This document shows positions 1 through 11,189 of a stretch of DNA of 64,000 bases, piece by piece (position 1 is the first letter of the stretch; each line of letters begins with the position of its first letter). The notes beneath the pieces are model-generated. The model had not been told where the DNA came from. It did not search any database and saw nothing but the letters and a program-made list of their open reading frames with translations. The stretch comes from Siphonodentalium dalli (Eukaryota > Mollusca > Scaphopoda > Gadilida > Siphonodentaliidae): contig CP136064.1 of NCBI GenBank assembly GCA_032622095.1, forward strand, positions 260,131,863 to 260,195,862. The letters are read 5' to 3'. A program made the position numbers and the translations under genes.

Positions 1-65
1 CAAATATGGGTCTTTGAACACAACACACAAATCACTTCAGCCAATCAGCTTGCACTGTTCTATTT

Positions 66-108
66 AGTCCCGGTCAGAATTCTGAGTCCCGGTCAGAATT
101 CTGACCGG
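66..108. repeat. Short direct repeat ending in a perfect 20-bp palindrome
   Basis: A 19-bp unit beginning AGTCCCGGTCAG is present twice back to back (66-84 and 85-103). The second copy runs into CCGGTCAGAATTCTGACCGG at 89-108, a perfect palindrome. No gene is associated with it. It may be a terminal fragment of a small transposon, but no partner end was found. Confidence 0.75.
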
Positions 109-1806
109 AGATTCACAAAATGGCGATAGTCCGTACCGGTCTATAATAACGACGTCCAAAGCAGAGCGATGGCAATGCTTATTGTCCGGGGACCAGTCAA
201 GGGTCGTGTAGAGGTAAGAGGCGGGCGGGCGTACGTACTTGTGACGTCACGCATAATTTACAATATACCGTGTAGGTGAAATTTTTAGCGAACCAACTTT
301 TTCGTGAAAAAATCACGTGACTTCCGGCAGTGGTTTCCAAAATTGCGGAATCAGCAATGAAACGAATTTACTACTTCACAACTTCCGATATGTGGCAATG
401 GACAACTGAACTATTTATTTATTTATAAAATGTAAGTTGTTATGAATATGACCTGCAAAGGTTCATATTAGATCAGTTTCATTTGTTAGCTAAATGAAGG
501 CAGTTACGGCGTCATGCCGTCAAAACGTCATTTGTCTCCGCGGGTCAGAATCCAGACATGGCTGAAGGTGTCATGTCGTCTTCGCTTAATCGTATAGCGA
601 CGTACATTGTAGTCTATGGCATTCACTATATACATTACAATATACAGGGCCTGGAACCTACGCCATAAAAAAAAAATTCACCGAAAAATGGCGGCTGCTC
701 GGTGCGACTCGAAGTGAGTATTTATCGTTTTTGCGAACTATGTACATAAACCACCAAAAAAATCATTGCTTATGAGCTGTAAAACATTGTTTGCTAGCTC
801 ACAGTCATCTATACCGAGATATATATGTAACGTTGTAAAGATTATCGCGTTCAGGTGGTTTCCGTCACCAATTTTCGAGGCATGTTTCAGAGTTTTGATT
901 TTGAAATGGTAACGCCTACATTGGCTTTTAAAACTGGAATTGTGACATAAATGGTAACGCCTACATATAGTCAACATTTGATCCAACATCGGCAATTTGG
1001 CTGAATTCTTTCTTTCACTTGCCGAATACCACAATTAGTTTTAGGACTAGTGAGTAGTGTATGCCTTCACAGTTAATGGAACTTATGGAAGCGCAAGAGT
1101 ATAATTCTTCCCTTGCTAAGATCCCCCGAATATTGCCGAGGCGAATCGGTATACATCGGCTTAAAGGTAGACTGCTTCACTCGCGGAAGGCTAATTAATA
1201 CGTTTTTCACGGAATTACTATCACAAGACATAAATGAATAAAACAATAAGTAATTATATGACCTTTATATATCAATATTAGTATAGGGAATAAGAAAAAT
1301 GTCATTCTGGTTGATGCATCATATATAATTATAGGCTGAAATAAACCAACGTTTGATAAATGAATAAATCGCAATATCGCCACTGCTTGAGTTGAACCAG
1401 GAAGGAGCTTTAAGTTGTATTATTAAATTTTTGTTTCAAATTCAAATGTTTCTGAAATTAATAAAAGAAAAAACTTTTAATTAAAAGAAATTAATTAAAA
1501 TCACAAGCTCACACAAAGTCGCACTCTCGTGTACAGTAGTTACACTACATCGTCACACTGAAACATTTCACACAGTTTTTATGAACCCTACTCTAAAATA
1601 GTTTTTGAATGTCGTGTTGTTAGTCAGTAAATTCTTAATTAGCACCGATTGATGGTCGGGAATCATCGGGGGATCTTAGCGATGGAAGAATTCTATTATT
1701 GCTATGGAAGCATTAAATTCCACATGTGTTTAATTATTATTGAAATGTGTTTTGCCGGCAACCATTCATACTCGCTCGTTGATATTTAAAACTAATTAAG
1801 GGGTAT
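109..1806. other. AT-rich stretch with no recognised gene
   Basis: I see no convincing coding region, RNA gene or transposon end here. The longest open frame (738-1034, minus, 98 codons) has low-complexity composition and no recognisable domain. Local features are an A-rich tract near 668 and an AT-rich, TTAAT-repeating tract near 1440-1500. A TGACGTCA palindrome sits near 242. Confidence 0.5.
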
Positions 1807-2027
1807 AATTACCCTGGCCTGCCTTTAAGACCCTATAAATAGGAACACAAAGAGAAGGGACAAGGCACCATTTTGGCATCAAAATAATTTATTTTGCTGG
1901 ATAATGTTCACAATGAATTGGCACTTATGAACAAATAAATAATCTTACCACTCGCCTGTCATACCTCATTCATACACATACCATACACACCATACATTCC
2001 TGGAATACGCCTCAGTGATGTTTCACC
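1807..2027. repeat. Repeat module R1, copy 1
   Basis: A 221-bp sequence nearly identical to 2502-2722 with no length change. Read on the minus strand it contains an AATAAA polyadenylation-type signal. Read on the plus strand it has a CTATAAATAG box-like stretch. It could be part of a duplicated terminal exon or of an LTR-like repeat; the sequence does not decide between them. Confidence 0.8.
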
Positions 2028-2228
2028 CCCAACTCAATCAATATAAACATATTAACATTATTCATTACATATTCCAATCAATATGACCATTATCCAGTAC
2101 AATATTGAAGTACGGTAATTACTTATGATTATAACACATGGCTAACAGTTGCTTACTATTTCCATTAACTAATAGTCAAAAGTCGATAGGAATTTTACAG
2201 TACGATTTCTTGGGTTGGTGGGTGTGAG

Positions 2229-2502
2229 ATCGAAAAGTCGAGAAGTTGGCTCCCAGCCTCCCACATGGTCGGGAATCGATTGCCATATGACAGTGGCTGA
2301 CTATAACTAAGGTAGAGTGAATGGCCACATGTTAAACGTACTCAGGTTAAAAGAACTCAAAATGTCAGCAGCCGTGTACAGTGAAAGGTCACGACCTCTG
2401 AGTACATTTAACCTGTCACCTTTGGTTAAATATACTCAGAGTTTAAATGAACTCAAAGGTAATCGGCAATGTAATTAAATATTTTGAACCCAAAATAGTA
2501 CA
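2229..2502. repeat. Repeat module R2, copy 1
   Basis: A 274-bp block repeated at 3254-3527 with the same length and only a few substitutions. Internally it carries several variants of the motif ACTCA with opposite-oriented partners around TTAAACxTACTCAGGTTAAA. It abuts R1 copy 2 directly, so the order is R1, spacer, R2, R1, spacer, R2. That order looks like a head-to-tail duplication in which the two spacers (201 and 531 bp) have different sequence. Confidence 0.8.
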
Positions 2503-2722
2503 ATTACCCTGGCCTGCCTTTAAGACCCTATAAATAGGAACACAAAGAGAAGGGACAAGGCACCATTTTGGCATCAAAATAATTTATTTTGCTGGATAAT
2601 GTTCACAATGAATTGGCACTTATGAACAAATAAATAATCTTACCACTCTCCTGTCATACCTCATTCATACACATACCATACACACCATACATTCCTGGAA
2701 TACGCCTCAGTGATGTTTCACC
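2502..2722. repeat. Repeat module R1, copy 2
   Basis: Second copy of the 221-bp module found at 1807-2027. It joins R2 copy 1 without a gap. On the minus strand it would form the 3' part, with an AATAAA signal, of the candidate terminal exon at 2502-2845. Confidence 0.8.
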
Positions 2723-2845
2723 ACCAAGCCATCGACCGCCAGATATTCATACTGAGTCTTGGGGTGAAGAGGGAGGAGCCAAAGGCCAGTGGAGTCATCT
2801 GGACCACCGGTCACTTTGGCCAGAAGTTGTGGGTAACACTATCTC
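2502..2845 (-). other. Candidate minus-strand terminal exon (weak)
   Basis: On the minus strand a pyrimidine-rich tract ending TTTTTCAG lies just upstream of 2845 and resembles a 3' splice site. The sequence that follows is open for only 10-16 codons in the usable frames, then runs untranslated to an AATAAA signal inside R1. This could be a last exon with a long 3' UTR, or a chance splice-like motif in a repeat. The plus strand offers a competing 49-codon frame over the same DNA. No protein family is recognised. Confidence 0.2.
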
Positions 2846-3253
2846 CTGAAAAAGGAAGGTAAGAAATGGGAGAGACATCAGTATCAAATTCTAAACAAAA
2901 ATAACATCACTAAGGCGAGTCCACTTAAACAATAATTTACAATGTCAGTAAAGCATATATATGTGAGAACTACAACATAATTGAACCAATGCATTATATG
3001 TAGGGTGTTCTCTCATTTGTATTGACTTTATTTCACGCGCTCACATATGTATCTAACTTACTAACTAACTAATATACTACCATATGATCAACAGTAATTT
3101 AAATGCAATAATAGAAAACATGGCTGGATGTAATATGTATTATCTATCACAAATTAATAAACATATGAGACAATTCATGATACATATTTAACAACTTGTA
3201 TGAACAGATTTAGTTAGCACTCTAGATCCTCCCCAGTTGAGGTGCAAACCTCC

Positions 3254-3527
3254 ATCGAAAAGTCGAGAAGTTGGCTCCCAGCCTCCCGCATGGTCGGGAA
3301 TCGATTGCCATATGACAGTGGCTGACTATAACTAAGGTAGAGTGAATGGTCACAGGTTAAACGTACTCAGGTTAAAAGAACTCAAAATGTCAGCAGCCGT
3401 GTACAGCGAAAGGTCACGACCTCTGAGCACATTTAACCTGTCACCTTTGGTTAAATATACTCAGAGTTTAAATGAACTCAAAGGTAATCGGCCATGTAAT
3501 TAAATATTTTGAAGCCAAAATAGTACA
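3254..3527. repeat. Repeat module R2, copy 2
   Basis: Second copy of the 274-bp block at 2229-2502, same orientation. The flanking DNA to its right (from 3528) is unrelated to R1, so the second composite unit ends here. Confidence 0.8.
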
Positions 3528-3650
3528 CTGTACGCCATTTTCAATAAACTCTATAATATCTATAATCTAATATTATATAAACAAATAAGTAATTTGTGTC
3601 GAAGATGTATTCTATAACGATCAGGTTAATAGGTTATCCTAAAATCAAAG

Positions 3651-4088
3651 TTAAAGCTAATCAATCCGATTCGATGTCCCCCATATCATCAGATTCCAAC
3701 AACAAATATTTTTTGAAATGTCCGCTTCAGTTATCAGAATCGGTTAAATAACCAAAACTAATGCTAGCCACAGTCAAATATAGCATAAAGTTGGCCTAAA
3801 CTTGTTATTTATCAACATTTTGTCGGTTTGTCAAATATCTGACAAAAAAACTACTTTATTTTCGAGGTAACCATCTTCATCCGCAAATTTGGTCCGAGGC
3901 AGTCTTCTCGTCGACTTTTACTGGGCCACTAAATATTCCAGGTGGTGAAAAATAATAGATTTTAATAATCGATATCTGACCATTCTGAGCTTTGATTGGT
4001 GGGTTCCTCGACTCGAATAAAATATTATTTACCGCCGAAGCCAAATAAATAGTAGTTGAGTGGTGCATAATCGGATTGAGTGCTTTAA
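3651..4088. mobile_element. TTAA-flanked MITE, family T, copy 1
   Basis: 438 bp bounded by TTAA on both sides. The right terminus (minus strand) reads TTAAAGCACTCAATCCGAT, and the left terminus is a diverged TTAAAGCTAATCAATCCGAT. The interior matches four other copies in this window (36526, 42299, 43602, 44135). TTAA targets are typical of piggyBac and Kolobok families. No transposase is encoded, so it is non-autonomous. Confidence 0.8.
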
Positions 4089-4722
4089 TATTTGATACAT
4101 ATTTAATTTATGACTGGAGCCATAAAATAAGTTACGAATTAGTGATCATCAACTTAAACAACTAGGCGTACATAGCCTGAGAGCGGGGTGTCCAAATAAA
4201 TACTCTCTACGTTCAAATTTTGAATACACTCGAGTCAAGGGCATGTCCATATATGTTACACACATAACGGTCTTTCCGTTGCAATATAGTGGGATTTCCG
4301 ACATATGCTGGATATGCGTTAAAATGACATTTGAAGAGGGAATTTTTTGCGAGAAAATTATTTTCTGAAGTGATCAAAGGCCGTTTTTATCTATTAAACA
4401 GAGTGTTCCGCTCAAATGGAGCCCGCTTACGGTCGGCAAATGTGTATGTACAATATATGATTACGTTTATAGATGAGTTGCAACCGTGTGTCCGTCTCAA
4501 ACCTGGATTTTGTGGTGTTGTTGTGATATTTCTGTCACATTTACGTTCTAAAAATAGCATTTTTCGTCTTTTCGAAAACAACTTCCGATTTAATGTTTGT
4601 ACGGTTTATACCAGGCCATGCGCACGGGTGTATATATCAAACAATATGTGATCCTCCGTAGGATAGGGTATCATATAATGTGTGATCCTCGTCTCAGGAG
4701 TCACTCGTGGCTCAATGAAGGC

Positions 4723-4804
4723 AGGATCATATATCAAAATGAGAGGATATGGTGATCCCATGAAAAGGGGATCACCATATCCTCTCATTTTGATATGTGA
4801 TCCT
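4723..4804. repeat. Strong hairpin (37-nt arms)
   Basis: Arms 4723-4759 and 4768-4804 are reverse complements with one mismatch, separated by an 8-nt loop. The inner 29 bp pair perfectly. Related sequence containing ATCCTCCGTAGGAT occurs just upstream (about 4650) and again near 5210, so this belongs to a small repeat family. Confidence 0.85.
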
Positions 4805-4828
4805 AAAATAAGAAAATATTTTTATTAA

Positions 4829-4900
4829 CTAAATAACGGAGATATTTGAAGAAGTGTTTTTGACGAAATAACGGAAATATTTGAAGAAGTGTTTTAAAGA
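4829..4900. repeat. Two-copy tandem duplication
   Basis: A unit of roughly 33 bp containing GATATTTGAAGAAGTGTTTT is present twice in a row with one substitution near its start. No function is suggested. Confidence 0.7.
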
Positions 4901-5012
4901 GCGTACCCCAAACCTCCAACAAGCCCACCCACCCTATAGAAGAATTTGACTTATATTTCACCAGAGTTGATTTATTGTGGTGTTGTAATTTATTACATAC
5001 AAATCGCCGTTA

Positions 5013-5130
5013 GTGTAAACATATTTTTATTTCCAAATCCAAACATAATACACATAATACACAAATGACATAAATATACAACATATAAGAGATAATGTAT
5101 GGAAATGAGGATCAGACAACAAGCCCGTTA
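5013..5130 (-). mobile_element. 5'-truncated LINE: 3' tail only
   Basis: The minus strand matches the last ~118 bp of the full-length LINE (15285-15402) essentially base for base, ending in the same AATAAAAATATGTTTACAC terminus. Both copies start to differ at the same 3' boundary, which helps define the LINE 3' end. A short CGTTA on either side may be a target duplication. Severe 5' truncation is usual for target-primed reverse transcription. Confidence 0.85.
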
Positions 5131-6019
5131 TTTAGTAAAGGGACATTCTTTATAGAGTTATTACCCTTCATATAAAATCACTAAAAAGATCGCATATCAA
5201 AACCTATGTTATCCTCCGTAGGATCAGATATCGTTTATAGTCTACACTCGTGCGCATTAGGTGTTTATACACTGTGTTTAAGTGTCCATAGTAGATTACG
5301 CATAGACCTGCATGTTTGTAAATATATCCTGTATGTATGTATGTTTGACCGCACGGCGTTTGGAGTTAGTGGGGGACAAAACAGTAATAAATCGCGGAAA
5401 ATACCAAAATAAAGCGACTAAAATCAAAGGATATCATCTCTGACAGACTTCTGTGTTTAATTTGAATAATAAAATGGATAAAGTTCGAGAATTTACTCAG
5501 ATTATTACCGATTTTTGCATTATTTATCCCGGAGGAGAGAACTGTAGCGTATCAATTCTTGTATCATGAGAAAAGTAGCGTGCGAAAATCGGAAACGTAG
5601 CATGCATGTATTGTTTACAAAGCACGTTTTTGTCATGTAACGAATATAAGCGAACATTTTATAACTTCATAAACCTAAAGATGCAGGGCAAACTATATTT
5701 CGTTACTAAACGTCCAGGTGTAACTTTTTCACAGAAGGGGCGCACTTTTTAGTGGCATTTTCCAAATGAGCACCAAAAATCGAGCTGATAAATGACTATT
5801 ACGTCAAAATTGAGAAACATTTCTGTATTAATGTGAGGTACACACCATTGTTAAAATAGTCCGATCACATATTCCAATTGTTTCTTTGAGAAATAGTTTA
5901 TGAAAGCTAAAAAACTTACCATTTTGCGGTGTAGCATTTTTCGGAACTGCGGCGATTTTCGCGTAGCAGATGAGCCCCCGTGATCAAATTACAATAAATT
6001 ACAGCGACTATTAATTAAA
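5131..6019. other. No recognised gene
   Basis: AT-rich DNA with no coding signal I can support. A motif shared with 4640-4670 (ATCCTCCGTAGGAT) occurs near 5210. The 68-codon open frame at 5206-5412 has no domain features. Confidence 0.5.
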
Positions 6020-6776
6020 GGGATATGCAGGGGGGGGGGCGTAAAAAAGTTGCGAGACGTGGGGGTGTTTTTTTTACATTGCCATTTTTTTACACCCACC
6101 CACCATTTCTTGCATTTTTTTTTCATAAAATTTTAGACACCCACCCCCCAAAACCCCAAAACTTTATATTGGTCCCCTCTGTAACGACCAACCGCTCTAT
6201 ATTGGTCCCTTCTTTGAAAGACCAAATTAAATGTTACTTCCTCAGCTGACTTCCTGTTACAAACATGTGCAAAATTGAACTCTAAGCAATCGAACAAAGG
6301 TAGAATATGATGTGATTATATTGGTAAATTTATAACCCAGCCTATTCATCTGTGTGAGTAGATGAAAAATATATTGAATCCCCTGGAATGACAACAAAAT
6401 ATAACTAGGGCCAGTGTTAGGGCCTGTAATAGAATAAACAATTACACAAAATTAAATTTAACTGTTTTTCAGACATCAACCAGCATCAACTAGTAGGCCT
6501 AGAGCCTATAGTAATACAAAAAAGGAAAATGTGCATATGAACCAGTGTACGAATTAGCTTTTATGTATGCCTGCATGACCACCGACCCGACATCGCATTA
6601 CGACTTAGGATTGGCTAGGCCTAAAATAATGTTTAACCCTTTGAGTTTGAACGCGGATGGTCAATTTAGTGCGAAATCCATATACACGGATGTGCACTTT
6701 AGCGACGTGACCGTGGAGAAGAGGTCACAGTAAGCGTAACGTCATTGTGTTGGTGTAGGGAAGATAACTCCAATTT

Positions 6777-7194
6777 ATAGTGACGTCACGATGACGGGAA
6801 GATAAATATTTTTACGCGGAGTCGACCGATGGGGAAAATTGATAAAATACCAATTTAAAAGGCCTTACGAGGGATAATTATATGTGCAGTTGGATTCGTG
6901 TGTCAATATAAATCGCTCTCAATGTGTCATCTAAGTGTACAACTGATTTCTTGATGCTGTATTCTCGACTTTGTGTTTTCTTTGTTTCAAGAAGAACGGC
7001 CATTTTGATTTCCATAGAGACAACACCCAAACAAAGACAATCCGGTGAGACCATTCTAATTTCGACTATATATTACAATACGTGGATCTCGACTGTTGAC
7101 ATTCCTCGCAAAACTATTTAACCGATTACGCATTTAGCGCGTGCATACAATTCGCTTTATTGACAATTGTTCGTAAATCTGTACTCTACTCAAT
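6777..7194 (+). promoter_or_regulatory. LINE 5' UTR / presumed internal promoter
   Basis: About 418 bp lie between the 5' junction and the ORF1 start. The element starts ATAGTGACGTCACGATGACG, which includes a TGACGTCA palindrome (CRE-like) within the first 15 bp. LINEs need promoter activity inside the transcribed element, so this segment is the natural candidate. The promoter role is inferred, not shown. Confidence 0.45.
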
Positions 7195-8316
7195 ATGAGT
7201 GAGTTGCAATTACAGGGACTCGACGAAGCAACTATCGCCCCCTTAGACAGCTCCACACCGAACGAAGCAGAACAACCTGACTCAGTGGGCGCGAGTAACT
7301 ACGAACACGACAGTTCTGTTCCAATAACATTCATTCCTGATATTCGACAAAAGCCAGCCGACTTAAAGCGGAACCGACAATCTCCGTTCTCACCCTCCGA
7401 ATCTAATGACAACAAAAAGCCCAGAACTGTCTATCAGGACTCCCTGGTTGACGAAAGCCTAAACCATTCAAACTCATCAGAAATGGAAAATGACAATTAT
7501 GCGCCAGACATATACTTTGAATCAAGCCTAATAAAGGCTCTCGGGAGTGATCGTGTCCAGAGTTCCTTTAGTTTAATGATGGAAGGCATGCTCGAGCGCG
7601 TTATCACAAAAATAGCGCGGTCAGAAGTCGCAAAAATAACTAAAGATGCCTTCGTGCCCAGAGACAAGTATGAAAGCGACATAGCTGACATTAGGCATGA
7701 ATTATCCGAACTCAAACTTGAACTGAAAGCGGAGAGGGAAGCGCGTCAATACGACATTCGCGGAGTGAAGGTCGAACTCGACGACCTACAACAATATGGC
7801 CGCAGAACGAATCTTAGAATATCAGGTGTTCCAGAAAAATCAGGCGAAAACACTGATAACATTGTCCTTGACGTTGCAAACGAGTTAGGTATACCGCTCG
7901 GTAATTATGATATTTACCGAAGTCACAGGGTTGGCCCGAAACAAGGAAAACCCAATTCTGATTCAACTGAACCAAAAACTGTAGGGATAAACAATGCTCC
8001 AAAACCCAACCAACCACGCCAAATAATCTTCAGGCTTCCCTCCTATAAAATCAGGCGAGAACTATATGGGAGACGCACTGATAGTAAAAATCTGAAGTTA
8101 CCCTATCTCAACCAAAGGGTTTTCATAAATGAGGATCTCACTAGAACCCGCGCCGCAATCTACAAAAGGGCACGGCAGCTCCGTAAAGACGAGCTGATCC
8201 ATGACACGTGGACTATTGATGGAGCCATTCTCATCAGACTTAAAGAAAACGAGAAGCCCATCAGAATAACTACGCCACATGCAATGGACGAACTTGACAA
8301 TAAACTACGTGGCTAG
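7195..8316 (+). CDS. LINE ORF1 protein, coiled coil plus RNA-binding domain
   Basis: 373 residues. The N-terminal ~150 are acidic and Ser/Pro/Asn-rich, and probably disordered. Residues ~155-200 form a charged heptad-like segment (IADIRHELSELKLELKAE) expected to be a coiled coil for trimerisation. This runs into QYGRRTNLRISGVPE, the start of an L1-ORF1-like RRM. Later segments (QIIFRLPSYKIRRELYGRR and VFINEDLTRTRAAIYKRARQ) resemble the RRM end and C-terminal domain of transposase_22-type ORF1 proteins. Such proteins bind the element RNA and act as chaperones in the RNP used for retrotransposition. The chosen ATG follows the last in-frame stop and gives an intact frame. The ORF1/L1-type match is by motif recognition. 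Confidence 0.85.
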   Translation: MSELQLQGLDEATIAPLDSSTPNEAEQPDSVGASNYEHDSSVPITFIPDIRQKPADLKRNRQSPFSPSESNDNKKPRTVYQDSLVDESLNHSNSSEMENDNYAPDIYFESSLIKALGSDRVQSSFSLMMEGMLERVITKIARSEVAKITKDAFVPRDKYESDIADIRHELSELKLELKAEREARQYDIRGVKVELDDLQQYGRRTNLRISGVPEKSGENTDNIVLDVANELGIPLGNYDIYRSHRVGPKQGKPNSDSTEPKTVGINNAPKPNQPRQIIFRLPSYKIRRELYGRRTDSKNLKLPYLNQRVFINEDLTRTRAAIYKRARQLRKDELIHDTWTIDGAILIRLKENEKPIRITTPHAMDELDNKLRG

Positions 8317-11189
8317 ATGATGTATTCATCTAGTATACAGGACCGTCAGATCAATGCAACTTACGATCTGAATGTACATAGTGACAACGTCAATGGGGAA
8401 GGGTTCAGGTGTCCGTTTTGAATGGACTCACCGCAAATCTGCTTTTCAAAATACAGAATATAATCAGCATTTATTATGAGCGATGGTTTAATATGTGTAC
8501 AATGCACCGGCTCTCAATGTTTTCTACTTTAGCCAATAGATCCGCCAAGCAAACCCAACTATATATACGCCGAATGCAAGCATTTTCAAAATTGTTCCAT
8601 ACTAAGCTATTGCTCGGTTATTCTTTTAAGTGCACATCCATCCGTAACTGGAACATCTGACACACCCCCAGACTTAAAACAATCTATTACGTATTATAAT
8701 TATATATTAATATGTGTATATAATCCTATACATGGCGGGACGTAGGCAAACACGAAATTCGCACATATAAACTCACCTATCACCGACTCTTGTGTATATA
8801 TGCCGAAATCTCATGAAATAATCTTTGTGTACTTCATATTACTTCCTCTAAATTCGATAAACGGACATCTCTTTTTAATAATATGTCCAGTTTTCCGACT
8901 TGACGCATATATGGAAAACAGGCTTGTCAACTCTCCATATATAAACAATATCACACACACGGACATCCATGGTCTCATGAAGTAATCCAATCTTGCACAA
9001 ATGTCCAGACAATCTACAATATGACCTCTGTATGGTGAAATCTTATGGAATAATCCAATTTTGCACAAATACCCAGACAAACGAGTGTATCGCGGATGTT
9101 AGCTGACTTGTGCATGCACATGAGACGACTGCATAATGATTAGTCACGTTCATAATTACACCCATGAATGTGCTCAATCCACTAGTATGTATGCACAAGT
9201 CTACTACATCTGTTTGTTCAGCATACATACAACAATTCTCATACCACGAAGCACAATTTGCCATCACCATTATGAAATGAAACCGACCAGCACGCAACCA
9301 GTAGATTGGACGTATAATCACGACTTTTTCAGGTCAAACTCACACGAGACAATCATTTCCATGTCAAGCGGTCAGTCCGACTGGGTAATTATGTTAAACC
9401 AACAACGGCGTTGGTAGACCGAGGTTATGTGACGCGAATTCATGCCCATATGCGATAACATTTGGCATTCACTGAAGGGCGTATATATGCGCGCACTTTC
9501 ATACAGGTATATATACTCAACCAGCATCTATGCATATATTGTCTTATTATTTGAGTGTGCATTCGTTTTGTTTATCCTGGTCATATCGGTATGGTAGCCA
9601 TTGTATACATATATTATTCATCGACAGTATTTATACCCCCATAACATGATATGTATGGCACATACTTATACCATCACACCGTCCGTCTGTCCGTTCCGTA
9701 CTGGCTATGAACTGTTTAATTCCATTTGAGATATCTCAACACTTTCTGACCGTTTCATAGCAAACATAACCGCGTGTTGGTTTACATAGAATCCGATATT
9801 TATACATGCATGCGCATGCTCCACTTTTCTTAAATGTCCATCTAGATAATCATGTATATACCTTGTGTACAATGGTAAACAAACGGAATATACCTTAAAT
9901 CCGCACCCATTCACCAATTGAAGCGATCACACATTACTCATGTACCGGTATATAATCGTGCTTGTGTTTATCCAAACCGTACACATTGGCAGGTTGGGGC
10001 GGCAACACACATATCGCGGTATTAAGGATTGCCTTATAACCGACCGGTATGGTCGCCCTGATCTCTGATAACAAAAGGGAGCACACACGGATCGTGTACC
10101 GGTATATAGAGGCATATAATGTGTGTTCATCATCAAATTGCATGTGCACATGCATTGCTATGAAGGACTGGCATGTCACCACAAATTCAGACTCGTCTTC
10201 TCCAATGGGTAGCATCTATAATTTTCGAAACGCCGTTTCTCAGATATTTCAAATCACGCTGCTCACCTCTTGTGAAAACATAATCGTGCGTATCAAAAAC
10301 TACATTTAGTTATCTGGGAACACACACGTATATGTATGTAGGTATGTGTTTTGTGCATGCGTATGTGCATATATAGGTATGTGTGTGTTTATGTAATTAT
10401 ATGTAAGTGTAGTGGTGTGTCTTCCTGTTAGTCTTATGAATCGATCGCACTTAAATCTAACTGTGTGTCCACATAATTGCAGCGCTAAGACTCTGGTCAC
10501 TAGCATGAATGATTCAAACTGCCCAGGCACCGTAGTTAAAAATAGTTAATTATGTATTATATAATAATTAAATTATTATTATGCTTATATTTATAATTGT
10601 ATCCCTTGCTGAGTTTTGTAAATAATTTGTAGCATATGTATATGATACGCTCTCTCAAGTATGCAGGCAATCCTATTGCATTCCATAATTCCACACACCC
10701 ATCTACTCCTGACTTACCTCGTCGATCCACGTTCCCCTTAAAACCGTTCACGACATGAATATCTCTATCCCTCACTTTAGAAACATAACTCCTATAGTCA
10801 TTTCGGCTGCATATACATTTTCGTGATGAAGAGCTCCGAGCTCAAAACACACCCTAAGATTATCAAACTTAAGATGAACCCCTGTTTGGTCGACTCAAAA
10901 AACCCATCGGCCTGCACAACCACGATTGGTATACATTCTATTGCCACTCACTATTGCTATCTCATACTCTCATTCACTATACTCAACTGCCCTTCTGTTC
11001 TACTCTGTTCTCTTTCTCCTACCTACTCACACCTACCTGGCAAACAGACTGGGTTGAAAACAAATTTAAAACACACAACTGATATGTATACATTTACATG
11101 TATTACCAGAGTATGCTCTATTAATATGTTTGTTACTTTGCACCGAGGATGCCCAAAACAGAACTGCTCTCAGGATTTTGATATGACTT
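8317..11189 (+). other. Unusually long LINE inter-ORF region
   Basis: 2873 bp separate ORF1 from ORF2, far more than the short spacers usual in LINEs. Only short unsupported open frames occur. The DNA is AT-rich with scattered ATATATAC and TGTACCGGTATATA motifs (near 9942 and 10096). I found no terminal repeats or target duplication that would mark a nested insertion. It may be an insertion whose ends I cannot see, a true part of this family, or a decayed extension of ORF2. Confidence 0.55.

Noticed and set aside
4331-4651. 106-codon plus-strand frame
   Set aside because: No domain, no splice or homology support, and an overlapping minus-strand frame of similar quality. It lies in repeat-rich DNA.
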